Assembly (NCBI RefSeq): GCF_003967555.1
Contig: NZ_BIFS01000001.1
Location: 1,178,001-1,242,000 of the forward strand
From: Dictyobacter kobayashii
GTDB lineage: Bacteria > Chloroflexota > Ktedonobacteria > Ktedonobacterales > Ktedonobacteraceae
DNA length: 64,000 bases
Direction: 5' to 3'
Position numbers and translations under genes: made by a program. Below are positions 1 through 8,244 of the stretch, one piece after another. How positions within the stretch are numbered: position 1 is the first letter of the stretch; the number at the start of each line of letters is the position of its first letter. Under the pieces are notes generated by a model, which was not told the origin of the DNA, searched no databases, and saw only the letters and a list, made by a program, of their open reading frames with translations.

Positions 1-2
1 CA

Positions 3-224
3 GGAGTGCTCTTGCAATGGGATAGCCAGACGCTGGCACATCTGTTGGGCCATACGCCAGAAGAACAAGAACTCTTACAAAAAGGGTTGCCCGACCGTGC
101 AGTGGGATTAGACAGCCTGCTTGGACGTGTTATTACTTGTGATGAGGTGATCAATGCATTTGAGCGTGTCATCATTAGCGATGAACGACAACGCTTAGTG
201 ATTGATCCTCTATCCTCTTTCTAA
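3..224 (+). CDS. C-terminal fragment of an unrecognised protein
   Basis: The reading frame is open from the window edge to a TAA at 222-224, so the gene probably starts upstream. A GTG at position 6 has no visible ribosome binding site and is unlikely to be the true start. The visible part is about 73 residues, soluble and mildly acidic, with no membrane segment or metal-binding motif. I do not recognise the family. It ends 27 bases before the PIG-L deacetylase and runs the same way, so the two may be co-transcribed. Confidence 0.5.
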   Translation, partial: GVLLQWDSQTLAHLLGHTPEEQELLQKGLPDRAVGLDSLLGRVITCDEVINAFERVIISDERQRLVIDPLSSF

Positions 225-251
225 AACTGCAATGAAAGGTTTGTTTATACA

Positions 252-1091
252 ATGGGAGATCGAACTGCTCCAGGCGCAGTTGAAATGTTAACTGAGCCTG
301 ATTATGAGGCAATGGTAATTGGAGCGCATCCAGATGATAATGATTTTGGAACTGCGGCGACATGCGCCCTATGGGCCAGCCAGGGAAAAAAGATTGTCTG
401 GGTGGTTATGACCGATGGCACAGAAGGAAGCGAGATTCCCAGCCAGAGCGATGAAGAATTGATGCTTACCCGTGAGCAGGAACAGCGGGCTGCCGCCGAG
501 GTCTACGGTGTTCAAGCAGTCGAGTTCCTCCGCAATCGCGATGGACATCTGGTGAATACCGAAGATGTACGCCGCAATGTCGTCAAGTTAATTCGCAAAT
601 ATCGCCCTCGCGTCATCTTTACCCATGATCCCACATCCCATATCATGGCTCCAGATCCAGATGAGAAACCAGATGCAACTGGTTACCTCAACCATCCAGA
701 TCACCGGGCAACTGGCAATATCGTGGTAGATTCCATCTTCCCGTTTGCGGGCAATCCTCGCTCTTTCCGCGAACTGCTGGCTGAGGGACTTCAGCCCTAT
801 CGTGTGCACGAAGTATATTTCTTTGGTAGCACACAGATAAACACTTATGTCGATGTCACAGAGAGCATCGATAAAAAGGGCCAGGGCTTGATGTGCCACG
901 CCACTCAGTTCAACCCTGAAGATAACGAGCGGATGGCTGAGCGGATGCGCGAGCGCGCCGCTACGGTCGCCAAAGAGGCCAAAGAGAAAAAGGGGTTGGA
1001 GATGCGTTATGCGGAGTCATTCCGCCGCATGAAGCTGCATATTCCGCCTGCACCCAAAGAGGAGACTGCTCTTCCCGGTAGTGAAGAGTAA
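252..1091 (+). CDS. PIG-L/LmbE family deacetylase
   Basis: A 279-residue zinc-dependent deacetylase of the PIG-L/LmbE family, which removes N-acetyl groups from GlcNAc-type conjugates (MshB and BshB in thiol biosynthesis are members). The N-terminal metal motif AHPDDND is at residues 25-31, and the second metal/active-site motif NHPDHRATG lies near residue 147, both in the expected places. Length is typical. The C-terminal 40 residues are charged and probably helical. The start has a weak AAAGG box 12 bases upstream; an alternative ATG at codon 12 would remove an unconserved head. The gene stands alone, with strong stem-loops downstream. The exact substrate (bacillithiol or mycothiol intermediate, sugar nucleotide, or antibiotic) cannot be told from sequence alone. 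Confidence 0.85.
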   Translation: MGDRTAPGAVEMLTEPDYEAMVIGAHPDDNDFGTAATCALWASQGKKIVWVVMTDGTEGSEIPSQSDEELMLTREQEQRAAAEVYGVQAVEFLRNRDGHLVNTEDVRRNVVKLIRKYRPRVIFTHDPTSHIMAPDPDEKPDATGYLNHPDHRATGNIVVDSIFPFAGNPRSFRELLAEGLQPYRVHEVYFFGSTQINTYVDVTESIDKKGQGLMCHATQFNPEDNERMAERMRERAATVAKEAKEKKGLEMRYAESFRRMKLHIPPAPKEETALPGSEE

Positions 1092-1133
1092 GTAGCGCGG
1101 TGCTTGCTTACGTGCGCATCCGCGCCCGAGCGT

Positions 1134-1187
1134 GTTTATAAGGATGCTGAAATTGGGCTGTAGCCCAATTTCAGCATCCTTATAAAC
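1134..1187. terminator. Long perfect stem-loop (26-bp arms)
   Basis: Arms 1134-1159 and 1162-1187 are perfectly complementary with a 2-base centre. It lies just after the PIG-L gene in a convergent intergenic region and probably acts as a bidirectional terminator or mRNA 3'-end protector. There is no clear T-tract. Confidence 0.6.
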
Positions 1188-1275
1188 AAAGCATTTTATT
1201 CTTGCGTGCAGAAAATGCGCACAAAACATTTTATTCTTGCGTGCAGAAAATGCGCACAAAACATTTTATTCTTGC
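1188..1275. repeat. 35-bp direct tandem repeat, about 2.5 units
   Basis: Units at 1188-1222 and 1223-1257 differ at one base, and a third partial unit starts at 1258 and diverges after about 18 bases. Each unit contains an imperfect inverted repeat (CATTTTAT...AGAAAATG). It sits between two long perfect stem-loops. Function unknown. Confidence 0.7.
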
Positions 1276-1293
1276 AAACACTAAAAAATGGAT

Positions 1294-1358
1294 TTAAATT
1301 AAGGGATGCAACAAAGGCGTGTGCGCGGCACACGCCTTTGTTGCATCCCTTAATTTAA
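1294..1358. terminator. Very long perfect stem-loop (31-bp arms, 3-base loop)
   Basis: Arms 1294-1324 and 1328-1358 pair without a mismatch. This is far longer than a normal intrinsic terminator stem (about 7-12 bp). It overlaps the next stem-loop by one base. Confidence 0.6.
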
Positions 1359-1428
1359 AAAGAAGTGCGGACGCTGGCGTCCGCACTTCTTTTCGCACCA
1401 CATAACGCTCCCTATAAAGGAGCGTTAT
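1358..1428. terminator. Two further stem-loops in the same convergent gap
   Basis: The first has 17-bp perfect arms (1358-1374 and 1377-1393, 2-base centre). The second has 10-bp arms (1402-1411 and 1419-1428) and lies 10 bases from the stop codon of the minus-strand protease gene, so it is the likely terminator of that gene. Confidence 0.6.
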
Positions 1429-1438
1429 TGATCTCCAA

Positions 1439-2497
1439 CTATTTTTTGGGAGTCACAACTACAGCGAAACCGCGCCAGAGAGATAAGAACTTTGCCCGGG
1501 ACATCGAGGTCTGATCGAGAATCGAGGAGTCTGCAAGATAGACCAGGTTCCCCTGACCACCACGTAAGACCAGAATGTGTCCACCAGGTACAATCTGAGA
1601 AGGCGGAAAACTGACAATGACAGGGCGCCCCTGATTGGCAATCTTCACAACATCATCCAATGATGGATTATCCAGATGGGTGGCATTAAAACCAAATTTA
1701 TCTACCGTAACATCAATACCACTGGCCTGTAACAACCCCTCGTCTGGCGTGATCTGGTGGAGATTGGCTTCGACTTTCAAGATATCGGTGACACGGAAAT
1801 TATGGCCACTATATGCATTTATTACTTCAGTCATAGCAGCCGCTGAACAGGCCGCCGCACCCCATTGATCAAATTCACTTTGCGACTGATACTGGTCGAC
1901 CGACATTTGATTGACGCGCACCAGGGCCTTTGAAGCCCCCACCACACCTACAAATAATGGCTGGGCTGGATTAGCTGGCTTTGAAACAGCATTGGGCTTT
2001 GGCGCGGTTGAGGACTCAGAGGTAATCACGCTCCAAATAGAAGGAATGGTACTTGAGGGTGCAAACAACAGTGGCCGTATCGCTATCATGCCAACGCCAA
2101 ATAATGCGATCAGAATCAAACAGATACCTAACCAGGGAGTCGGTTCTCCACGGCGGGACTGGATCAGCTGCTTTACATTCAGTAAAGCAAAAATCTGGGT
2201 CCAACCACCTGCCACAGGAGCAACAGGCTCAACCATCTCATAGGCTCCGTAATTCATACGCACCTGGGGCTGTGCTAAACGTGCGGCCCGGCGCGGCTGT
2301 GACCGCTTTAGACCGCTATCAACCCCATAAGCCTGGCTGCTATTGCTGCGGCGAGACATGCGCGCCCGCGTCGCTTCCCGAGAAGCATATGAGGAGACCC
2401 CGTTTCGCTCAACGGCATTAGTTCTTGGTGAGAGGAATAATCCTGCAACTACTAGCGTAAGAGCAATAGCCAACAGCGTGAGCAGGACAATAATCAT
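1439..2497 (-). CDS. Membrane-anchored C39-like cysteine peptidase
   Basis: A 352-residue protein with an N-terminal membrane segment (about residues 1-23), a basic Ser/Arg-rich stretch, a second hydrophobic segment near 125-145, a low-complexity linker, then a C-terminal papain-like domain of the peptidase C39_2 type. Candidate catalytic residues are Cys217 in AAACSAAAMTEV, His307 in GGHILVL and Asp323 in LADSS, the order expected for this fold. C39 domains cleave double-glycine leaders in bacteriocin exporters, but C39_2 proteins without an ABC transporter are often surface proteases of unknown target. No transporter or leader peptide is next to it. The gene appears monocistronic. Confidence 0.7.
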   Translation of the reverse strand: MIIVLLTLLAIALTLVVAGLFLSPRTNAVERNGVSSYASREATRARMSRRSNSSQAYGVDSGLKRSQPRRAARLAQPQVRMNYGAYEMVEPVAPVAGGWTQIFALLNVKQLIQSRRGEPTPWLGICLILIALFGVGMIAIRPLLFAPSSTIPSIWSVITSESSTAPKPNAVSKPANPAQPLFVGVVGASKALVRVNQMSVDQYQSQSEFDQWGAAACSAAAMTEVINAYSGHNFRVTDILKVEANLHQITPDEGLLQASGIDVTVDKFGFNATHLDNPSLDDVVKIANQGRPVIVSFPPSQIVPGGHILVLRGGQGNLVYLADSSILDQTSMSRAKFLSLWRGFAVVVTPKK

Positions 2498-3057
2498 TAA
2501 CAGCTCCCTAAGTGTAAAAATGTATGCAATTGAAAAGCACGATGTACAATTTTTGAGACAGCGACGATATCAGACATGCTATAGAATGAAACGCCATATC
2601 ATATCTTTTTCGGCATGTCTAAATGTACTACCCTATATGATAAATGTATTACGTTCAACCTGAATAGCCCGGATGTAAGTCAACACCTCAGCTATTGTCC
2701 GAAGCCGCCTCGCTACTGGCTTTAAATCGATGTAAAGCTCTAATATTATAACATACAAAACGCGTGTATGCTATCAGAATTACAACAAAATGCGGAGATC
2801 TATATTAAAAAATATTAATATCCTGGTAAATATTTAGCGGGCAAATCATTACTGCAGAGTATAGCAATCGCATGCTATCTCAATAATCTGATTGAAAAAA
2901 CGTCCGGACTTTATCTTAACAGCAGCGTAAGATCATGATATGATGACGCGGATATATTTATCTGCGATCAGTTTGCGCGAGCAAGTTGTAGTTACAAAAA
3001 ATCTTAATGGCTGAAACCGCAAGTTCACCAGAGGTTGAGAGAAGAGAGGGAAAGACC
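2498..3057. other. AT-rich divergent intergenic region
   Basis: About 560 bases between the minus-strand protease and the plus-strand small protein. It must hold both promoters. A short inverted repeat GCTTTA-N8-TAAAGC lies near 2719-2738 and is a possible operator. No RNA gene or convincing ORF was seen. Confidence 0.4.
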
Positions 3058-3330
3058 ATGTACGTATACTATATTCTGCGTGGAACCCAGAATAAACAGG
3101 CGATCGAGCTTGATGGCGAAGTAAATGATGAGCAGTTCCCCAATGTGGACCGCACAGAGGGTCCAGAGGTCATTAATGAGGTGGTAAAAAAACTGGCCAA
3201 TGAAGGTACCAAAGGCGAGTGGACCGAGTGCGATCTAACCAATGAGTATTATGATCGCGACGATACCTATGTCTATTTTAACAAAAAATGGATACGTCGC
3301 TCAGATATTCCATTGACCAATACTCGCTAA
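3058..3330 (+). CDS. Small acidic hypothetical protein
   Basis: A 90-residue protein from the ATG at 3058, which follows a good GAGAGGG box; an in-frame ATG at 3007 would add 17 residues but has no such site. It begins MYVYYILRGTQNKQAIELDG and is rich in Asp, Glu and Tyr, with no Cys pair, membrane segment or signal peptide. I do not recognise the family. It lies 64 bases upstream of the degenerate asparagine-synthetase-like gene on the same strand, and an operon is likely. The pairing suggests a joint role, but no function can be assigned. Confidence 0.6.
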   Translation: MYVYYILRGTQNKQAIELDGEVNDEQFPNVDRTEGPEVINEVVKKLANEGTKGEWTECDLTNEYYDRDDTYVYFNKKWIRRSDIPLTNTR

Positions 3331-3394
3331 GCAGCATTCCTGCCCGGGAAAACTTAATACAACGAGCGCGTAGAGAAAGAGAGGCAAGCAAGCT

Positions 3395-4992
3395 ATGCCC
3401 GTACTCGCAGGCTGGTTAACTGGCGAACAGGTACCACAAGAGGTGATTGAGCAGACGCTCACAGCGATGGGAGAAGTGCTGGCACACCATGGTGGTGAGC
3501 CAGCCTATACTATCCATCCTGGCGCGGGATTGATCGCATTTGCCGATACTGCCTATGCGCAGCAGTCAAAAGAGTCACCAGTGCTGGATTGGGTACCCGA
3601 TCGACGTACACTGGTTTATCGCCGACCACTCTCGGGCATGCATCCACTTTTTTATATTGAGAATTGGCCCGCAGAGGGCAATTTACTCTTTGCCAGCGAG
3701 ATAAAAGCACTGCTTGCGGTTGGAGCACCCAGACGCTTGCATGTCGCGGCCCTGGAAGCGCTGTGGCAATATGGCTCGATTCCCGCCCCATGGACGGCGT
3801 TTAAAGATATTCATATGGTACCGGCGGGTTCAATCCTACGCTGGCAACACGCCAAAACTGTCGTCAATAGCGCCAGTGATTTCTCTTTTGAGACGCCCGA
3901 TGCTGCTTCCGACTCCCTGGAACAACTGGATGCCTTGCTCAACCAGAGCAGTCAGGACCTTTTACCATCCCATGAAGAAGTGGTGGCCTTGCTCAGTGGA
4001 AGCCGAGCTTCTGCGCTTGCAACAGCACTGAGTGCCCGGCAGAAAAGGCATGGATTTGCCAGCACTACATTGAACACTAGCCGCTCTATGACGGGCAAAG
4101 GGTGGAAAGAGGTACAAAGTGTTGCCGATAAGTACGACTTGTCGTTACTGGCAATCACCGGGGTAGATCAACCCGCCTTCTGGCAGGCTATGCTATTGGG
4201 GTTGGAAGCACCCTGTTGCGATAGTCGTTCCCTGGCTATTCATCAACTATTACACACCACCGCGATAGAAACGGGGGCCCGCGTCGCGATCAGTGGCAGC
4301 GGCGCTCAAACGCTACTGGGATTAACCGCCAGTCAGCTAGCGCCTCTTATCCCAGAAGATCTGCTGGCCAGTTATCGTCAACAACAAAATCCACATCAAC
4401 AAGCCATCGGCAAGCAGCTATGGTCACCGGCAGCCAGTCAGTTGCTGCAGCAAACTGAGCATTGGGAAGATACCTTGCGCGCCCGCAAGCTACAACGGAA
4501 AGCCCAGCAATACAATAATGCTGTTCAAGGCCTATATTATCTGGACCTGCAGTTGAAGCTGGCGGATGTGCTGGTATATCCATTTCACCAGCTGGCAATT
4601 CAGGAACGCATGGCGCTACGTTCACCTTATTTAAACGCACGGGTCATGACATCCCTGATCAATATCTCCCCCTTGCTTACCAACAATCCAGTCACCACGA
4701 CGGCTATAGATACCTTATTGCAACGTTATGTGCCTGGTTTACCAGACAAGCCACATACACTACCACTCACTATCCAACTACGTCCCTTACACACCTGATA
4801 GATAGCGATGGTGAGTTGTTTGCCCATACCCTTGCTCCAGCCGCCGTCCAGCAGCTTGGACTCTTCGAACCTGAGCTCGTGCAGAGCATCCAGCAGCGCG
4901 CAGCAAAAGAGCCAGCCGCGGCGCGAGCCCTCATCTTCATCTTTACCACCCAGCTGCTCAGCCAGCTCTTCAACATCGATTCCTGGGCATAA
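3395..4992 (+). pseudogene. Degenerate asparagine-synthetase-like protein, frameshifted near its 3' end
   Basis: The product resembles AsnB throughout. It has a class II glutaminase-like N-terminus (LLFASEIKALLAVG near residue 110) and a C-terminal synthetase half (ALRSPYLN near 410). However the nucleophile Cys2 is absent (it starts MPVLAGW) and the PP-loop SGGxDS is replaced by SGSRAS near residue 200, so neither amidotransfer nor adenylation is expected. The frame stops at TGA 4796-4798, yet another frame continues with SDGELFAHTLAP to a TAA at 4990-4992, matching the usual AsnB tail. One lost base, for instance in the CCC at 4784-4786, would rejoin them into about 532 residues. The ends of this class are also seen in lasso-peptide and polysaccharide loci; here the neighbour is the small acidic protein. 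It is either a pseudoenzyme with a sequencing error or a decaying gene. Confidence 0.65.
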
Positions 4993-5002
4993 GAAATATT
5001 TT

Positions 5003-5053
5003 TAGTTATAATATGCAGGAAATGACAAAAACATTTCCTGCATATTATAACTA
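5003..5053. terminator. Perfect 22-bp stem-loop between convergent genes
   Basis: Arms 5003-5024 and 5032-5053 pair perfectly around a 7-base A-rich loop. The right arm contains the folC stop codon (5051-5053). It can serve both the asparagine-synthetase-like gene and folC. Confidence 0.75.
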
Positions 5054-6469
5054 ATGATCTCTCCCTTCAATCTCTGACGCAGCCCGAGCATCACCATGCT
5101 CAGCGGCCCAGCGCAGGGCTTCACCGGCCAGATACAGCGAACCGGTCGCACAGATCAGGTCCGATGTTTCAGCCAGGTCAGTGGCCAGATCTAAAGCCTG
5201 CTCACAGGTCTCGGCCAGGTGTACAGGCACATTGGGCGCATATTGAAGCAATAAAGTCTGCAATTCCTCTGGCCGCATTGCACGCGGATTATCCGCATGG
5301 GTCAAGATTATAGCATCCACCTCGGCCAGTTCTTGTAACATATGCGCGATATCTTTATCTTTATTCACACCCAGCACGCAGATCAGGCGATGAGGCTCAA
5401 AAGTTGAGCGCAAAGCAAGCAACAATTTATGCATAGAATCGGCATTATGCGCCCCATCAACAACTATGGTGGGCTCATGCCCCACTATTTGAATGCGGGC
5501 GGGCCAGTGAACGGCGGCCAGACCCTTACGCAAGGCTTGCTCATCCCACTCAATACCTTTTTTGCGCAATTCTTCCAGGGTCGCCACCGCCACGGTAGCG
5601 TTTTCCACCTGGTGTTCTCCAACCAGTGGCGTTTCCAGGTCGCGATAAACTCCTGCAGGCGTTTGAATGGAGAAGCGCTGCCCATTCTCACGCTGCTCGT
5701 GAATTTGATAGCGGTAATCGAGCCCTGGAACGCTACCAGCCGCCACCTCAACCTGGGCAGGATCTTCGCCCACAGCACCAATGCGTACGATACGTGCGTT
5801 ACGCTGACGTGCGATGGCGGTAATAGCAACCAGAGCTTCTGGAGCCTGGGCCGAAGTGACCACCAGGCCGTTGGGTTTGATAATGCCAGCTTTCTCGGTG
5901 GCAATTTTGGTCAATGTATCACCCAGGATACTCATGTGGTCATAACTAATAGAAGTAATTACGGACACGAGAGGCTGTGTGACATTGGTTGCATCCAGGC
6001 GTCCACCCAGACCCACCTCAACCACGGCATGCTGAACCTGCTGGCGGGCAAAATATAACAGGGCCAGCGCGGTACCAATCTCGTAGGTAATAAAAGGACC
6101 ATACTCCTGGCTGGCTTCGATCTGCTCAACCGCGGCCCGTATCTCTGGTACCAGGTCCGCCAGTTCCTGTTCACTTATCAGGCGGCCATTCGTCTGTGAG
6201 CGCTCACGAAAGGTATGCAGGTCTGGTTGTGTATAGAGGCCAGTACGCAGACCGGCTTCGCGTAAGACACGCTCAATATATGCAGCCGTTGAACCTTTGC
6301 CTTTTGTGCCAGCGATCAAGGTGTTAGTATACTGTAAGTGAGGATTCCCCAGCCTCTTTAACAGTTCAACTTCGCGCAGGATATTTTCATTACGATCTCT
6401 GGTATATTTGCCACTACGCTCATAATCAGTAAAGCTATAAATATAATTCAAGGCCTCTTTATAATTCAC
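5051..6469 (-). CDS. folC: Bifunctional folylpolyglutamate/dihydrofolate synthase
   Basis: A 472-residue Mur-ligase-family enzyme that adds L-glutamate to dihydropteroate and to reduced folates in the cytoplasm. The P-loop GTKGKGST is near residues 53-60, the Mur central motif SYDHMSILGDTLTKIATEKAG is present near 178, and VVDGAHN near 340 marks the C-terminal domain. Length is slightly over the usual 420-440 owing to a charged tail. It lies 15 bases downstream of folP on the same strand, so the two folate genes form an operon. The stop codon lies within a terminator stem. Confidence 0.93.
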   Translation of the reverse strand: MNYKEALNYIYSFTDYERSGKYTRDRNENILREVELLKRLGNPHLQYTNTLIAGTKGKGSTAAYIERVLREAGLRTGLYTQPDLHTFRERSQTNGRLISEQELADLVPEIRAAVEQIEASQEYGPFITYEIGTALALLYFARQQVQHAVVEVGLGGRLDATNVTQPLVSVITSISYDHMSILGDTLTKIATEKAGIIKPNGLVVTSAQAPEALVAITAIARQRNARIVRIGAVGEDPAQVEVAAGSVPGLDYRYQIHEQRENGQRFSIQTPAGVYRDLETPLVGEHQVENATVAVATLEELRKKGIEWDEQALRKGLAAVHWPARIQIVGHEPTIVVDGAHNADSMHKLLLALRSTFEPHRLICVLGVNKDKDIAHMLQELAEVDAIILTHADNPRAMRPEELQTLLLQYAPNVPVHLAETCEQALDLATDLAETSDLICATGSLYLAGEALRWAAEHGDARAASEIEGRDH

Positions 6470-6484
6470 AATAATCCTCCCAAT

Positions 6485-7363
6485 TTATGCCTCCGGCCGC
6501 TGAAATGTGCCACGTATAATAGCATCGCTCATTTTCACGACCCGCATCATTTCGTGCACATCATGCACCCGTACAATATCTGCTCCCTGAGCGATACCCA
6601 GCGCAACCGTGGCCGCGGTCCCCTCCAGACGCTCTTCAGGTGGCAATCCACCCAGCACCTGACCGATAGTGGATTTACGCGATGTGCCCAATAAGAGCGG
6701 TCGCCCCAGGGCACGCAATTCACCCAGACGACGCAATAAGGTCAGATTTTCCTCCGGGGTGGTGCCAAAGCCAATGCCGGGATCAATAATAATATGTTCC
6801 CAGGGAATACCAGCCTGCAGCGCACGATCTATAGCGGCGGCCAGAAAACGCGTCACGTCACTAACAATCTCGTGCTTCTGGTAACCGCGCATATTCGCCA
6901 TCAGGACCACCGGCACGCCGTGTGAACGTGCCACGTCAGCTATCGCAGGATCATGCTTGAGTCCCCAGATGTCATTGATAAGGTTAGCGCCTGCCTCCAG
7001 GGCCCTGGCCGCCACCTTAGCTTTATAGGTATCAATTGAAATAATAATCTGGTCTGGCAATTGCGCGCGTAAGGCCTGGATAACCGGGAGCACGCGCGCG
7101 ATTTCCTGTTCCGTAGTCACTGTATCCGCATGGGGGCGCGTTGATTCACCACCGACATCTATAACTAGTGCCCCCTGGGCCACAAATTGTTGAGCTTGTG
7201 CTACAGCCCGTTCAATCCAATCCCCACCTTGATGCAAGCCATCGCCAGAAAAAGAATCTGGAGTTACATTCACGATACCCATTACATAGGTCTGTTGTCC
7301 CCAGATAATACTATGGCTGGCCCACTGCGTTGGAGGAAAAACTGCAGTTGTCGAAATAGCCAT
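6485..7363 (-). CDS. folP: Dihydropteroate synthase
   Basis: Condenses p-aminobenzoate with dihydropterin pyrophosphate to dihydropteroate. The signature MGIVNVTPDSFSGDG is near residue 28, followed by VIDVGGESTRPHA, IISIDTYKAKVA, the DPGIGFG motif and LGTSRKS, all in order for a TIM-barrel DHPS. About 292 residues, normal for the family. The ATG at 7363 is preferred over the one at 7375, because the AAAGGA box sits 11 bases before the former and abuts the latter. It is the first gene of a folP-folC unit, with its promoter in the divergent gap upstream. Confidence 0.93.
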   Translation of the reverse strand: MAISTTAVFPPTQWASHSIIWGQQTYVMGIVNVTPDSFSGDGLHQGGDWIERAVAQAQQFVAQGALVIDVGGESTRPHADTVTTEQEIARVLPVIQALRAQLPDQIIISIDTYKAKVAARALEAGANLINDIWGLKHDPAIADVARSHGVPVVLMANMRGYQKHEIVSDVTRFLAAAIDRALQAGIPWEHIIIDPGIGFGTTPEENLTLLRRLGELRALGRPLLLGTSRKSTIGQVLGGLPPEERLEGTAATVALGIAQGADIVRVHDVHEMMRVVKMSDAIIRGTFQRPEA

Positions 7364-7673
7364 CGGTGAAACCATCCTTTTGTGCTGTCAAAAAACTTTC
7401 ACCATCATACTCTGTCTCTCAAGTAGAGGGCAACACTCTATCAAAATCCATCAGCATACGATAAATAAAAACAGGAGATAGTGGCAGCCATGAAACGACA
7501 TCTATAGGTCTTTCAGGCTTGTCGGCAACGAGTTAGCCATCTGATTCGTTATATCACACAGATCGACCAGTGCTATACTACCTATATGCACAAATTCAGG
7601 CATCTTATTGTACAGATATCGATCACCACCACCACGTGATCATATAATAGCGACATGGGAAGAAGAAAAAAGT
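7364..7673. promoter_or_regulatory. Divergent promoter region with possible extended -10
   Basis: This 310-base gap separates folP (minus) and the zinc-finger gene (plus). TGCTATACT at 7571-7579 fits an extended -10 box reading rightwards. A matching -35 is not obvious. No structured RNA was recognised. Confidence 0.3.
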
Positions 7674-8168
7674 ATGCCAAAAGCCAATGAAGCCAAACAA
7701 TATCAGAGAAGCGTGAACGCCGCCCGCCGTTGTCATGAATGCAGTGAAGAGGCGCTTGGACGCTGTCCAGATTGTCATATGTGCTTCTGTCAGGAACATT
7801 TCCCAAAACAACAGCATTCTCCCTGTGCTGAAAAGCAGATGAAATTATCACAAACGCAGGTTTGTTATGTTTGTGGTACACAGGTTTATCCAGATCAGTG
7901 GTCTCTATCTAAAACTACCCACTATGTGGATCAATCTACTTGCCGTGGCTGCGGTCGCTACATCTGCGACGACCTGCATACACAGAGCAAAGATGAGGAT
8001 GTCATTATCTCACGCGAAGGATTGCGGGGACACCGCTATCAATATATCAATCGTTACTGCGATATGTGCTCACCGCTCAGTCGCATCGGGGGCATTCGAG
8101 GCTTAACTCGTGCAGTTGTGGTGGTTGGCACAATAGCTGCTGGGGTTTTCTTCTATTTGCACCCATAA
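7674..8168 (+). CDS. Cys-rich zinc-finger protein with C-terminal membrane anchor
   Basis: A 164-residue protein from the ATG at 7674, preceded by a GAAGAAAAAAG purine stretch; the ORF opens further upstream but without a site. Residues 15-55 hold a Cys/His array (CHECSEEALGRCPDCHMC, then CQEHF and a distal His/Cys) that resembles AN1 or B-box-type zinc fingers. Two more CxxC pairs follow (CYVCG, CRGCGRYIC, CDMC). The last 20 residues are hydrophobic (AVVVVGTIAAGVFFYL), giving a tail anchor. Such eukaryote-like fingers are uncommon in bacteria. Its target is unknown. It lies 76 bases before the polyprenyl synthetase gene on the same strand and may be co-transcribed. Confidence 0.65.
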   Translation: MPKANEAKQYQRSVNAARRCHECSEEALGRCPDCHMCFCQEHFPKQQHSPCAEKQMKLSQTQVCYVCGTQVYPDQWSLSKTTHYVDQSTCRGCGRYICDDLHTQSKDEDVIISREGLRGHRYQYINRYCDMCSPLSRIGGIRGLTRAVVVVGTIAAGVFFYLHP

Positions 8169-8244
8169 ATACAAATTCTGAGGAGAGAAAGGGGACGAGG
8201 GCGCATAGCGAATACGCGCTATACCATCTCGTATCATCATATTC

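Noticed and set aside
1017..1259. 80-codon minus-strand ORF
   Set aside because: It is built from the tandem repeat and the stem-loop and overlaps the PIG-L gene end; no ribosome binding site.
1188..1275. CRISPR-like short repeats
   Set aside because: The units are directly adjacent with no spacers and number under three; no cas gene is nearby.
4808..5005. 65-codon Ser-rich plus-strand ORF
   Set aside because: It lies in the wrong frame over the AsnB-like C-terminus, which has clear family sequence in the adjacent frame.
5429..6058. 209-codon plus-strand ORF opposite folC
   Set aside because: It is antisense to a well-conserved gene and has no family resemblance.
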